NCBI GenBank assembly: GCA_012934845.2
Contig: WNNJ02001668.1
Coordinates: 62,001-126,000, forward strand
Direction: 5' to 3'
DNA length: 64,000 nt
Source: Pomphorhynchus laevis
Taxonomy: Eukaryota; Acanthocephala; Palaeacanthocephala; Echinorhynchida; Pomphorhynchidae
Shown here: one piece after another, positions 1 through 13,599 of the stretch
How positions within the stretch are numbered: position 1 is the first letter of the stretch
Layout of the letters: every line of letters begins with the position of its first letter
Notes under the pieces: model-generated
The model's database searches: none
What the model was told of the DNA's origin: nothing
What the model saw: the letters and a program-made list of their open reading frames with translations, nothing else
Translations under genes and position numbers: made by a program

Positions 1-157
1 TTTTGCTGCTCTTTCTTTTTATTTAAACTTTATTTTCCATGTTTTCTTCCAGATATAAATTGACAATTCGTCCAAATATGATTAATAATTGGACACCATC
101 AAATACTTCTCATCTATTCGAAAGATGTTCAAATGCGAATGTAAATGCAATTAATAG

Positions 158-3100
158 CACGCTGTGTTCAATGTAAATACACATACTAGTCTTACCAATT
201 ATTGTACTAATGTGTTTAGCAGTAATTCTATCAATACAGATGCTGTTCAATTGAATTCACTGAAAGACATACATCAAGTAAGTAACTATTCTGTATAAGA
301 AGCAAATATACAATTACATATAAAATTTGATCATCAAATTCTTAATATGTTAAATTGATAACATATTGAACAAATTTGTGTATTTAATAATTAATTGGTT
401 GTATCACTTAATAACAGATTAATAGTCTCGATAATTTAAAAATGCCTTTTCGTAAAAAAGACGTGGAATATATGCTGATGAAAATTCAATTTTTTTTACG
501 TACAATATAATCACATATTGTTTCGTAGTTTGCAAAATCGTTTAATCAAATATTATTTATAAATAATATTTAATGTGTTTACTAAATAATAAATATATAA
601 TAAATAATAATTATTATTTATAATAATAAATAATAATATGGTGGAATGCCGACAGTTCGTCATAATGTCATAAGTGATATTCTTGTCAACGAACTGCCTC
701 ACGTATGTAGCAGTGTATCGATTGAGCCGAGTCTCCAGTCAATTCCAGATGAACTAATTTTTGAGGTTGGTACCACAACTACAGATGCACGCGCGCGTCT
801 GGATATTGTGTGTAACGGTCTCTTGCGCGATAGAATGTAGCGGTCCTTACTGGACGTATGCATATTTAGTCACCTTGCTCCGTCATATACGTCAAGACCA
901 ATTGAAAGTCATTTCCGTTATCATGAGCATTAGAAAATTGCCAAGTACGGCGAACGAGTTACAAGGATTGATAAGGCGTATTTCATCCCTGTGGTCTTTG
1001 TTGCAAATGGCGGTATGGGTCCGTCCGCGTCCTTCCTTCTGAAGTGAATTGCAATGCTAATTTCTTCACGCCGTAACTTCACTTACAGCGAAAGCATCCG
1101 TTCAATTCGGGCAAGGGTTGAAATCGTCCTCGTCAAAATGTCATCTGCCTGCATTAGGGGAGATTGATCCACGAGATGTCATCCAGTTAGACATTGGAGC
1201 GCTTAAGAAGATTTTAAAGTATACGTTTTGTTTGGTTGAAATAATGCCCATTTGCGGGAACCATTATGTACTGCTTGGTAATGAATACTTGTAATTTAAA
1301 AAAATAATAATAAATATGTGTAATTGATAACTTTATATGTAATACCTACATAATAATATGTAAGTACAATTTTAATATACAATTTGTTTTATTTTAATAA
1401 ATAAAGAATATAAATATAGACCTAATATCTCAGATAATTAATAAGAAAAGTTTTGAAGAAGTTTTAAGTTTTTTTTGATGATATCAACAGTCATTAAAAT
1501 ATCAAACTAAACGTTTAATTATATCTTACTTAATTACTAGAATCAATAGAATGTAGAAAATACAGATTAATGGAAACAATTGAAACAATTCATATTTTAA
1601 TAATTATAAATATTCAAATGAATTGTAACCATGCGTAATCAGACGCAACAACGTTACGTCTGGCTCTTAGGAAACTTATTTATAACGTGAACACGCTTAC
1701 ACAGAGTGTAAGTGTATTCATTAACACTCTTTCACACTCCTAGAATTGTATTTAGCTTTCGACTATTTGATGTAGTTCTACAGTATATATACAAAATACA
1801 CTAGACTTAAAAATGTATATTTTATCACGTCATGTCAGTGTCGTGTTACTGACATGTAACGATTTGCATCGTTATTCGTAAATTGCAGAAGTCGTATTAT
1901 TTCTCTCGATATTTCATTCAGTTGTAATTTGATAATCACGTTTAAATAAAATTTGATCTTCACATATAGCTAAGTCGATTGAACTGACTGTGCACTGCGA
2001 ATGGTTCTTCTAGTTATTTTCTCATTATACTTTATAACAAATTATATTTATTTAATTTTTATATGATAAAAATTATTTTAGAAATAATTTTTAATATAAA
2101 ATTAAACTATTTTATTTTAAGTATTATAATTGTGTTTTGTATTTAATTATTATAATTATCATTTAATTATTGACTTTAAATTTTAATTAAATTTTTATTT
2201 TGCATACTTCAAATATACTACATTTGCTAAATTTTAATATTTGATTATTTTAACTTTATGTAGCAATACATTTAATTTGATTTTTTGAAATACTTTAGAA
2301 TATACGCACGTCCAATGAAGTATCTATTCTTATCGATTCTCGGACTTGGCATAGATTCGTTTATCGCTATTCTCAATTGTATTTTCAAAATCACCAACAT
2401 ATTCAAAATAATAATGATAATCGAAGTAAACAATCTGTGCAATTTTCAATTCGTAAACGACCTAGCACTGTCTTACGACCTAGTAGGTTTTCGAGCGATT
2501 CTCAAGATCAATCAAATTGCCATAATGATTGTGTTAGTAATAAAATACGTTCCGTGCTTGGCCAATTCGAGCAATGGCCCGTCGAACTGAAGTAAGAGTT
2601 TTATTGGCAAAATAAAGAACTATTACAATATTTCAAAATTGCTGTGCAGTAAATTATAAAATCTACCAAAAGTTTCCCAATAGAACAATAAACCTCTCAT
2701 ATATTTTTAATATTATAAATGTCTTTAAATGATATGTCTTTAAATAATAGGTCTGTAAATGACAAGTCTTTATGTGTCTTTAAATAATAGGTCTGTAAAT
2801 GACAAGTCTTTATGTGATAAAGGAGGGGGCGCGGCGGACGTCGAGAAGGAGTTGATTCCATGCGAGTGAGGCGGCGACCGGACCCTTCGTCCGTGACACG
2901 GACCCTTCGTCCGTGACACGGACCCTTCGTCCGTGACACGGACCCTTCGTCCGTGACACGGACCCTTTGTCCGGACCCTTCGTCCGTGACAAGGGACGAA
3001 GGGTCCTTGTCACGGACCCTTCTTCCGTGACAAGGTCCGCTCATTAAAATGGTCTTTAAATGATAGTACTTTAAAATGGTAAAATTTGCGTTTTAAAATT

Positions 3101-6100
3101 TTTACGAATTTGAAATTAAGCTCTTTGCAACAATTTTGTCGAGTTTTAATAATCCGTTTTAGCCAAGTTAAATTCGATACTGTGGTTTTAGAACCTCAAT
3201 ATATTAAATTCAATACTGTGGTTATTATTAATATTTGAAATTTTGCAACATCTGATTAGCAATCAATTGATTGATTCATTTTTTACTAATTCTGTTGTAA
3301 TTTTATTCTGATTTCAAAATAACGATATTAAGAATCATTTTTAATTCTACATTACGTAATCAGGTCACTTTTATGCACTCAACGTCAAATGAAAATACAA
3401 TTACTGTCATAAAGCATAAGTGAATTCGAATAGTACTATGAATAGTATGTACGATTCATGAACTAATAAAAATTATATTTTGCTCCTAATTATAACGTAT
3501 GAAGTAATTATATTTCAGTATTTTATTTTCAAGTAAAGGATAAATGTGAAATATGTTATAAATCAACTGCCAAATAATGGTTTAGAATCAGATTAACATA
3601 CTTAACCCGTTCTTTGTCAGGCAGCCCTTTTTAAATAGATATTTTTTGCGTTAAAATTTAAAGATGTCGTCTTGTGTTAAATAATTCACAGCAGCAATTA
3701 ATTAGTAAATTAATTTATAATTAATTACACATATTTATTAATAATTAGACATAATTTCGCATAGTTTTTAATTAATAATTAATTAATAATTATTACATTG
3801 ATAATTATAATGTAAAATACACACTTTTAATTAATTTATTAATTAAAAATTAATTATAATTTTTAATCAATTTTACTTTAGAGATTATTGCAAAGAAGTT
3901 TACCGTGAGTGCGGAAAATCCCAGGCGTTAATAAATAAAGCTCACAAATACCTCCTGCAGATAATTGAAGAAACTCTCCGCACTTGTTCTAGTTTAGATT
4001 CAGTGAATTGGTTGTCGTTACCCATGCCAGAGTACATTTTCCACAGATAAAATCTTTTTTAATTTTTCTATTTAAGATTTTTGACTGCTGCCAGGACTCT
4101 CAAAGACGGGCTATTTGACAAATTAGCAAAACGAGAAGTAAGACCTTTTCCATCCCTCGGGAGTATTGTAAAACTTCCTTCTCCGAAGAAAGATGTTGTC
4201 GAGTACGCTTTTTCGTTGTTTATTATTAAATTACTCGTTTTATTTTGTTTTCAATTTCTGTCTGATTCGCAGCACTCTCCACAATCTATTCCTTTTCAGA
4301 TTACCAAGAATGGGTAAACAACGAAAATACAGGGTTCCTAATGTGGATCGCTTAACTGTTGGAGTACAAAATCAGCTCAATTTAAATATGGTAAGAGGAA
4401 TTATATTTTAGTTTTAACTTGAAAAGGACTGCTTAGGTCTGTCAAATATTGATTTTATAATTATACAATCAATATTTATCATTAATCGGTTTTTATTGAT
4501 CATTTTACATCATTAATTGAGAATTTAAGTTTTTAAACTCAGCGACCACACAGAAAGAGTTGTAACAAAGTTGTTGTTACAGGTTGTAGCTCTTATTTAC
4601 AGTTCTTTAGTTGTTTTAGTTTAGTTGCTGACATTGTCAATACAGGATTAATTCAAAATTTGAATGTAACTTAATTTATGTATATTGCATAGTTTAGCCT
4701 TTGCATTTTCTATATAATGCGTATTGCATTAATCTCAAAAATATTATAAAACGTTTTTAAACTTTATAAGAAATTTCATTTATATGTTATTGTTAATATT
4801 CTATAAAAACAAAAATTATTGATATTTAGTAAATTTGTATTTTTTATTTTAAATTTTAATTTGTCAAACTAAAGTTCAAGTCTTAATTTTGATACACCAA
4901 AATATATGCAATACCCGTTGCAGGTAATCGTCTTTATATAATGTTCGGTTTCTAAAGCTATTGAATTTATTCGTTATATGAAAACAGTAGTATTATAAAC
5001 ATATACATTGTTTTTGTGAAAAGGATTGTATTATAAACATCTGCATCATTCGTAGCATCTATTAATATACATTGAGTATTCTTTTTTTACAGCCTATTGT
5101 TTAAGGATTTCATACAATAATAAAGACATCGTAAATTCTACATTTGGTATAAACGTTTTACATCCTTTTCGCTTAATCTTTTTATAAAATATTTTCATAA
5201 AATATTTTCAAAAAGTAATCGCTAATTATTATATCAAGTATTTAGGTATCAATTAGCTCTGGATTGTTTTTAGAAGGAATCCACTGATATTAAGGCCGAA
5301 ATGACAGATATAATAATGGGAACAAGCACTGAGCTTGAGAAAAATTTTCTCAGATTAACAACCGTTTGTGCTTTCATTATTTTGTACGAATCCAATTTGT
5401 TGTTTTCTAGACACCCGATGCTTCAACTATTCGTCCTTTGCCTATTTTGCAGCAAGCTTTCGTATTCGTCTGTGAAAAAGCAAAGCTCAAGGATATTAGA
5501 TATCTCTGTGATCAGTTAAGAAGCATTCGTCAAGATCTGACTGTATGTAAATAAAAATGTCGAATTTATTATCGTTTCGATTTTAATAGGTTCAAAACAT
5601 TAAAAACGACTTCACTGTTAAAGTATACGAAACTAATGTAATGACGGCTTTAAATGCGGTAATCTTTCAACTTTAGTGAATGATATGTTTTTGAAAATTG
5701 TGAAAGTGAAAATCTGGAAATTATATCGTTTAATTCAACGATCTTGACAAAAATATATTCAATTTTTAAACCAAATATCTTTAATAAAATATTTAATTTA
5801 CAAAACCGTTCTATAATTTGGACTAGTAGTTTGCATTTATAAAGTGACTGTATGAATTCCTTGCATCTAGGGAGAACTTAACATTAGTTAAAGATTTCAA
5901 CACTAATCTTGAAAAATAAGAATTAGTAAAATTATTCAAACATTTTAAGAATTGCGGACATTTTTGCAACAGTTTTTGTTGGATTTTGTTAATGGAAAAT
6001 ATCGAATTTATATATTTTTGGTTGACTAACTATCAGCATCATCAAAAATTTAAATTTAAATTTAAAAATTAATTAAATAAAAAATTCAATTTTAATTTAA

Positions 6101-8324
6101 ATTGTATTTATTTAATATAATCACTTACTGTAATTAAATATTACTTGCAATAATATTTTAAATATCATTGTAATTTTATTGTCTAAATCAATGATAAATT
6201 GCATCCTGCTTGCGTTTACTTAAAGATTACGATATAATAGTTATATAAAAGACACTTAGTGACTTTTTATAGTGACCAAGTCACTATAAAAGTTGTAGTG
6301 ACTATTCGATATTTCAAAATGGCGAATTTAATTAGATATTGCCAAATTTTTAAATTATTAAGCGCATATTAACCACAATTCTTTGACTCTATTCATCTGC
6401 CCAAAAAATAATGAATAAATTAAAAGTATATTTATAATATAATATAAGATTTAATACATTTACATATGAAAATTAATTATCACAGAGCTCAACTATATAC
6501 TTTCCAGTTTATAATCTTTACGTTGTGATTTATTCAACTAAATATTAGTTTTATATTTTCAGTACTTTGTCTATATTACTGTTCTGCGGTTTTATGAGTC
6601 AAAAGTAGGACATTTTTGGCTCAAAAATGTAAAATTATTTATAATTATTTATTATTTAATTATTAAATTTTGATTTATTGATTTAGCATTATTTATTTAT
6701 TTTAATTTTATAATTATATTAAATACGTAGATTCAGGTAGCTGATTTGATTTAAATAGTAGGACATTTAATAGGAAATTTTGCCTGGCAACAGCAGCTCT
6801 TCCTGACGACCTTTAATCCTTATTCTGATACATTGTAGTCAATTCATAACAATTGAATTTTAGTTAAAATTCTAACTATACAGATGTTATTTACAAAATA
6901 TTTGCTAATATACTCAATAACAATACAACAAGAGGATATAATAAAAAAAAATTTATATTATTAAATAACGAATTTATAATATTATAATCTAATAAAACTT
7001 AAAAATAAATCCTTTAAGTAATGTATTTTATCTTACAAAATACCTAAGTTGTTATTCAAAAATGGTGTAATTCAATTTTAACTCACCATATTAGTTTAGT
7101 AATTAAAGCTTTTTTATATTGCCTTAGTGTGATAGAGAAGAATTTAATCAGTGTCAGTCACGATTGATGGACCTATACAAACAAGGATTCGTTAGTGCAA
7201 ATCGATGTAAATTCACAGGATTTCGAATGCTGTATTGTATTCTTACAAAAGATTTTCAAAGTTTGTATTATTTTCTACTTTGATGTTATTTACTTGCAAC
7301 GTTTTTAATAAAACAATAGGTTTAATGCAAATTTATTTGGAAATTTTGTTAAACGGATTCGAGAATGAACTTAAAGACGTTCTCTTACTTTATCAAGCAT
7401 GGTCTTCTCGAAACACGTTTTTACTGTTTCGTTCATACAAAAAACTATCAACAGACTTACAGCTTGTAGCGAATATGTTTATCGATCGTGAACGCAGTTC
7501 AACTATTGCACAATTTTTAAAAGCGTAAGTTTTTTAATTAGTATTAATCTAACGGGGGGATCCCAACGCGGCGTCGAATCAGCACATAGACGAAAGGATT
7601 TTATCCAGCAGCTAAACCGGATTTTGTTCAACACTGAATTAAACTTCAAATAGAAATTCTCGAATTCATATTGTTCTGGAGCTTATCAACTGGAATACCG
7701 ACGTATTGTCCGACAACGAACAAACGATTAACCTGAACAGCAGCTGTAAGTCTCTGATCTAAATATATTATATAGTTAAAAGCCTATTTTGTTGTCTTGA
7801 TTTTTGTAACATTATATGCGCAGCACTTAAATACGAAACTAATGAAACGAAAAGCTGAAATGCAAGTTCAAATGAATATCATCATCTCAAATTGAAGTAC
7901 AAATATCGTCTCAAAATATCAGTGTTGTGGCGGTCAATTCCATTATTTCTGAGAATAATCTAATAAATGACAATTAAATCAGATTCAAACTATCAATGCA
8001 AACTACCAAATGAAGTCGGAAATTAAATCTACAATTGCTGAAACACTTGAAATTAATTGGAATCAGTAGAAGCGATGTTTGCGCCCCTCACTGGAATACC
8101 CCTCAAATACATCCCTTTTTTAATTAAAAAAACACATTGATTTGAAAACGTTTTTCTAATAATTCTTTGTTTTTAGCTTTCGACCGACGCTTTCTCAGAG
8201 ATGGATTTCGTCGCAATTGTGTTATCCTAATAATGATAGCTTTCAGAAACATATGCAGTCTTTAAAAATTGTATTTTCTGAAAGCGATAGTGCACTAGTG
8301 GATTGTAAATCTTCCAATTGTTAA
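158..8324 (+). CDS. LENG8: LENG8/THP3-like SAC3/GANP-domain protein, multi-exon, 5' end unresolved
   Basis: Exons read from splice sites and phase: (open from 158)-277, 2299-2591, 3882-4031, 4077-4202, 4300-4390, 5274-5363, 5411-5542, 5590-5658, 7128-7260, 7320-7524, 8177-8324. From 2299 on these join without a phase conflict into 478 residues ending at TAA. The family hallmark is the SAC3/GANP region (about residues 230-440): NFLRLT, STIRPLPILQQAF, LRSIRQDLTVQNI, FTVKVYETN, EEFNQCQSQL and FRPTLS match LENG8 block by block. WPVELKDYC upstream matches the WPxSLKxY block of LENG8. Family members (yeast Thp3, animal LENG8) are nuclear proteins linked to transcription and mRNA processing, so the function here is inferred from family. 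The N terminus is Gln/Asn-rich. No in-frame ATG precedes the exon ending at 277, and a stop lies at 155-157 in that frame, so the first coding exon lies elsewhere. An ATG frame from 78 ends at 176 and is in a different phase. Confidence 0.85.
278..2298 (+). other. Large intron of the LENG8-like gene carrying a retroelement relic
   Basis: The donor is CAA|GTAAGT at 278 and the acceptor is CTTTAG at 2298; both flanking exons are in phase 0. It holds the RT C-terminal relic at 640-1165. The rest is AT-rich sequence in which I see nothing else. Confidence 0.5.
640..1165 (+). mobile_element. Relic of a retroelement RT protein, C-terminal finger/endonuclease-like region
   Basis: Pieces in neighbouring frames give, in order, RHNVISDIL, VSIEPSLQSIPDE, ARARLDIV, DVCIFSHLAPS, FVANGGMG and a final ISSRRN-type helix. 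This is the conserved tail I know from cnidarian and arthropod reverse-transcriptase proteins: C..H..C finger, RHN, EP.LQPL, RLD, ERxxxDVRVFNP, FTPLVFSTxGGMG, then SWLRCRLSFSLLRS. The finger and everything upstream are missing. The copy is broken and old. It lies in the first large intron of the LENG8-like gene. A fuller copy is at 27800-28740. I cannot assign the clade with certainty. Confidence 0.6.
2735..2815. repeat. Two-copy tandem repeat, 40-bp unit
   Basis: The unit beginning TGTCTTTAAATAATAGG occurs at 2735 and again at 2775, essentially identical. It lies just upstream of the 20-bp minisatellite in an intron of the LENG8-like gene. Confidence 0.8.
2876..3036. repeat. GC-rich 20-bp minisatellite
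   Basis: About eight units of ACGGACCCTTCGTCCGTGAC, the last three rearranged and partly inverted. Each unit is itself nearly palindromic (GGACCCTTCGTCC). It stands out as a GC island in an AT-rich intron. Reading frames across it on the minus strand are products of the repeat, not genes. Confidence 0.9.
6765..6885 (+). mobile_element. Penelope-like element 3' tail fragment
   Basis: It shares the terminal block seen at 11040-11120, 25440-25510 and 62970-63040: a CTGA(T/C)GA motif, then TTATTCTGATACA, then TAGTCAATTCATAA before an AT-rich tail. No coding sequence is attached. It lies in the intron between the exons ending at 5658 and beginning at 7128. Confidence 0.6.
7525..8176 (+). other. 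Last intron of the LENG8-like gene
   Basis: The donor is GC|GTAAGT and the acceptor TTTTTAG. A short GC-richer stretch near 7553-7620 (GGGGGGATCCCAACGCGG) looks foreign, but I cannot assign it. Confidence 0.5.
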
Positions 8325-10879
8325 TGTCTCATTTGTATAAGCTGTCGTATGGAACATTTTAATATTATATTTGTACAAAAATTAGATATTTTTTAAATTA
8401 GATTATGATTACTCATTTATCATAAAATATTTTATAATGATTTTTCTGTCACTTTATGTGACGCATTTACTTCATTTACACTTTCAGCGAATTGCGTTTA
8501 TTTTTTACAGTGATGTCGTTGTTCATTACAACAAAATTTAATACTTTGAAAGATATCTAATCGAAAATTTCGCTATTGAACGTTTTTCATCTGGATTAGT
8601 TTTCTATAAGGATCTTCGAATGATGTATCCAAATATTTATGATGTATTGAAAATCCATTGTTTAAATTTGAATTTTGAATCAACATAATTATATTCGAGT
8701 TTATATTTAATTAATATTCTATTTAGTTAGATGGAAGTACGATGACAGTCGTATCCAATCACCTAATTTATAAGTGATTTCGAATTTATATTTTTATAAG
8801 CTATACGTGATCAGATTATTAAAACTATAATAACGAGAATTTATAAGTATATGACCTTGTTCTATATTAATATTTACAGACAGGTCAGACATTTACATAT
8901 CTGTCCTTGTTTCCATATTCAACATTACGACAGATCCACATTAGTGATGTATTTACCATCATGTAATACCACTAGCTATATCGATATTCTGATCTTGCAC
9001 GAATTTCTTACTATATAGCAATGAAGTTTGAACTCATTTTAATAAATATTATATTTAACATAACTTTATTTAACATTTCTCTAAAATATCAAAGTTAGAT
9101 ATATTTGTTTTTTACCAAATTTATTTAGTTATAACACCGTTCAAAATTAATGAGAACAAGTAACTATATTGTACATTTTAAAAATTTAATTACTGTTTTG
9201 AAATGCAAGAGTTTTTCATTAAACTTATATTTTAATAGTTCCATGATTTAGTATACAATCATAATATTATAATCATATTATTATACTATTATATTTTATA
9301 TTATAATATTATTATAATATAAATTATTATATTGTATATTATAAATAAGCAATATGTAAACAAGTTATTTGTAATGCAAAGTAAATATAATGTAATTATA
9401 AGTAAATGTTTAATGTTTACTTATGTAATATCAAAGATGGATAGTAAAATACTTTATGCAGCATGATCATTTAATTTTGAGAAAATTAAACTTTTAATTA
9501 CAGTAAATTATCCATAAGTACTGACGTGAGGTTATACTGTATGGACACCCGTCATTTATTATGTAATGTTGCAGAGATATGCCGTATTTAAAATAGAAGA
9601 TTTACTATTTTATTTGCTATTATATTTTTGACAAAGGGTAATGCTGCCCTGCAAATATTACAAGCCCCTATAATTTAAACAATTTTTCTTATTTTATGCT
9701 TAGATAAATTAACACATACTGAATAACTAGAAATAGCAACTGCATATCAATCATCAATATTCTAGTTTCTTAATAATTATACTTATATCAACCAAATACC
9801 AGCAAATTATTAATTGCTAATTAATAATTGCTTTAATACTTGGCAAATTAATTATTGCTAGATACTTATAAACTTTAATTAAATTTGGTAATTATGCAAA
9901 AAATTATTAATTAAACGTGTTAGTCGCAAAAAAATCATAAATTATTTAAGTTATCAACTTCTCATATTTTGGAGTCGATCACATAATTATCGATCGAACA
10001 ATATCTGTGAACTATCTGATGGTAGTGCATAGCTTAATCGAATGCGAAAACCACCATCAGACAAGTATCGGTGGCTTATTTTAAAATGAAAAATATACTA
10101 TATAAAAATTACCATTTATAATTATTAAAATTAACTATTAAAATTATTTATTAAAATTATTTATTTTAATAAAATGCAAATTAAGCAAACATACTTTAAT
10201 GATGAAATCTCAATGTTGGCGAGCGCCACTAATACGAATGATAAACAAAGCAGAATGATAGATATTTTTAGATGGTATTGAAGGATAGTATTAAAACATT
10301 TTAGGAAATCTATTCTTGAATTTTATCGATCAGCTTGGTTATAACGTAATACAGTGTTTCACTCACTGCCCTATTGTGATATTATGTAGCAGTTGTTTGG
10401 CTACTTGTCAACACTGATGAGACCATCAGGTAGTAATGAGTCGATACGCATCTTATGGGACTAGGATTCTTTATTGGACGGCGCTTGCGGATTAAACTTT
10501 ACGAATGATGAAAACGCATATTATCTATTTACTATGATCATGTGCTAGTAAAATGTAGATTTTATGCGACTAAAATTATATTTTAATTTTGTGCGACTTG
10601 TAATTCTCCGGTCGTTCGATGAATAAATTGTCAAATTCTAATTTCAACAAGATTTTTTAGAATTTTTAGAATGGAACGAAGTGGTTTTAGTAAATACCCA
10701 GCTTTTAAGCTGAATTTAAAATTTATCAAATTTCCAATTGCTTTTCTTAACTTTTACATAGTCAAAAGCATTTACAAAAAATACGTAGATCTATGCACCA
10801 TGTGATGCAAATCACATTCTATCCCCATCAATGACGAAACACGATGACGTGCGAAATTTAAATCATATAGTATAAAACT
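8325..10879. other. Intergenic AT-rich DNA, no gene recognised
   Basis: Low-complexity AT sequence, including TATAAT-type runs near 9240-9360. Around 10413-10465 a CTGATGAGAC motif is followed about 25 bp later by GTCGATAC. This could be a decayed hammerhead end of a Penelope-like element, but it is too degraded to call. Confidence 0.4.
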
Positions 10880-11180
10880 ATTAAGCGAAAATTTTTTATG
10901 GATAATAAATAATATACTTTGTATTAGAATAAGGTACGCTCACTAATCAAAATTCATCAGAGGAAATACTTCATTAGCATATATTTAGCCCCGCTGCTAT
11001 GTTGGGTCGAAGAATAGTGGCCGAAACCTGATAACATTACAGTTTTTTTCTGATGATATCTAATCCTTATTCTGATACATCGTCTGTTATTTATTAGTCA
11101 ATTCATAATAATTGACTTTTATTTTAAATTTCAATTTTAAATTTTAACTTGATTTAAATTATATAAAATCTTGTATACCT
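10880..11180 (+). mobile_element. Penelope-like element: end of coding region and 3' tail
   Basis: It begins with the same FLWMDNK-type end of the reading frame found near 25300 and 62820. The shared tail follows: GCTGCTATGTTGGG, GGCCGAAACCTGATA, CTGATGA, TTATTCTGATACATCGTCTG and TAGTCAATTCATAA. It is a 5'-truncated old copy. The tail carries hammerhead-like strands (see findings). Confidence 0.7.
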
Positions 11181-13599
11181 TAATCTTTAAACCTTCAATT
11201 TTTAAATTTTAATTTGATATAAATATAAATTGTATAAAATCTTATATAATTATTTATTATTTATCTTTATTCTTATTATTTATTAATTGATGTATTTATT
11301 ATTAAATACATCTAATAATATATTTATTATTAATTTATGTAATTTTTCTCGGGGATGACTCGTCATATAAAGATAAAATCTTATGCAATTATTTATATAA
11401 AGTATAAAATACAAAGACTCAGTTATCTGATGTAATTTTAAATTTGAAATATATATTATATATAATATATATAATATATATTTTATGTATTTTTTATCTG
11501 ATATATATTAAAATCATATGCATAAGGTAAATACTCACACGCCAAGAAATTCAACAGCGTATTAATGTCGTTAAAATTATCAATTAAGTCACATGACTTT
11601 AAATCGTCCCAGTTTAAGCAACTTTGTGATAGGATAAACGCAGAGAAGAGATGCCATCTCTTCTACATAGAAATACTATGGTCATCCAGATGGAAATCGC
11701 TAACCAGTATTTGAATTACGCTTGCCATTGCAAAGATTTTTCTCATACAACAAACCAACAATGTAGCATAATATAGATTGCAAAACTGCCCATATGTGTG
11801 AATGTAGTTGCATTTAAAGCCAAACTTGGGTTGTGAAGACGGCGCTCAAAATATGTACTTTGGACATGTTTCAGATATTAGTAGGTTTTGAAGCGATATT
11901 ATGTCTGAACATTTATTTTCTCAGTTAGTACAAGACCACTTGTTTTGCTTTTAAAATAGTTTAAGAATAATTTCCCAACCGTAAAAGATCTAAGAACTGT
12001 TAAGAAACGGATCCAAACCCGTTTGTCAACATATCAGGCGAATTTAGCGTGACTTCTAAAAGAAGAATATTAACTGTTGGATATTGTAAATGACGCCAGT
12101 CTTAAAACTTTGCTCGAGTAATCAACTTTACCTCTATCCCTAAATTAAAGTTAAATCCCTATTGTCATTTCCGACATACTCTCTCTGTGAATATTTCATC
12201 GTTATATGGAATCGTGGCAAAGACACAAGCTTTGGGCTGCCATTAATTTAACGTTTTAATAATTAAGATGTTAAATCTTTTTATATTCATTTTTTGATAT
12301 AAATGTATTTTATTTTGAATTCATGTTCACGATTCAATTAAAATTTTGAAATCAAATCTAAAATTTTTATATCAAATTTGTTCCACTCCTCTGCAGACAT
12401 CGGTAAAATTATGAAACGTTGGCTGGTACGCGAGGAATATAAGGTTGGAGACCAATGATCTAAATGAAACCAAAGATATTTTTAATAGCTGGGACACACA
12501 TAGACCGACGTAATCATCTCAAAGTTCGTAGTTTGTCGAATAAACGCAGTGATTGCCCTCCCTGGATATGTGTTTATATTGACGAAACAGCATATCAAAT
12601 CTTAACCTCATTATCTAAAACTATGCGATATCCTAAAAAATTCCGAAATATATAAATTAATTTCGATTTGGTTTCTCATGAAAGAGAAACGCCCGGTATA
12701 TTAAGGAAGCAGCTCAGTGAGTGTCACACAGTTCACCCGAATGACACATGTGTGATTCTCAAAACAGCACACATTGTAACACACTTGACCTCTCGATAGA
12801 ATCTATACTATCAGCGACAGTTAGCATTGCTTGTATTCGTTCAGAACAACTATCATATCATGCAAGTGATCAAAATGTTACTTTCTGCTTATCCCAGTGT
12901 AACTTATAAAAGTCACGTCAAATAGTTATCTTTAATGATCATTTATAATGTTGAAGGTATTCATATACTGATTCACGACGGCTTTCTGAATGACAAAGTG
13001 TGTTGTGACTTGTTTTACTGAAACTTCAATCACGTTTCCTATTCTAATAAAAAACTTCAGGATATTTGAAATTTTATAAGTATCTAAAGATCGGACAGTA
13101 ATGGGGATAATCCTTGCCGTGAAACCACACTTTACCGACTGGAGTTTATTTTATCAGTGATATACTGAGTGGCGTATAAACTAATAATTTCGCAGTAATC
13201 ACTTGTTACTTCAACCCTAATAGTGGCCGCAGATATCATTGATGAAATTTCAACATTTTTCAGTCGTGGCTCTTGTCGAAAACATAGTTACCGAGAAACT
13301 AGATCAACTTACCCTGTACGCTTGTACTATTGGTTTAGATATTCACTCTCCCGTCGAACAATCGTCTTATAAAACACCTAATTGTAAAATCTGTTAAGGA
13401 TATCATTTTCACTAGCACTGAGGTCTCTAAAACACTATATTAAAAGTTTTCACTTATTCGGTAACATAAACTTGTGTTCTGCTATTTTATAGTGGCTAAA
13501 TAACCTTATCCACTACTTCTCAATTTGAAAACTTAGATTTATTAGAAATTAATTAGAAATTATTTATTTCAAGAAATTAATATTCGATTCTTCAAGCAG
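11181..13599. other. No host gene; possible upstream part of a decayed LINE
   Basis: The sequence has mixed composition and only short reading frames; one of 63 codons at 12464-12655 is not recognised. The part after about 12700 may be the decayed upstream portion of the LINE whose RT remnant follows at 13600, but I could not place endonuclease motifs with confidence. Confidence 0.3.

Noticed and set aside
2697-3044. 115-codon minus-strand frame rich in DEGS and RRV repeats
   Set aside because: It is a translation of the 20-bp minisatellite and lies inside an intron.
10413-10465. CTGATGAGACC followed by GTCGATACG as a hammerhead
   Set aside because: The GAAA strand reads GATA and stems I and III cannot be identified; too degraded to claim.
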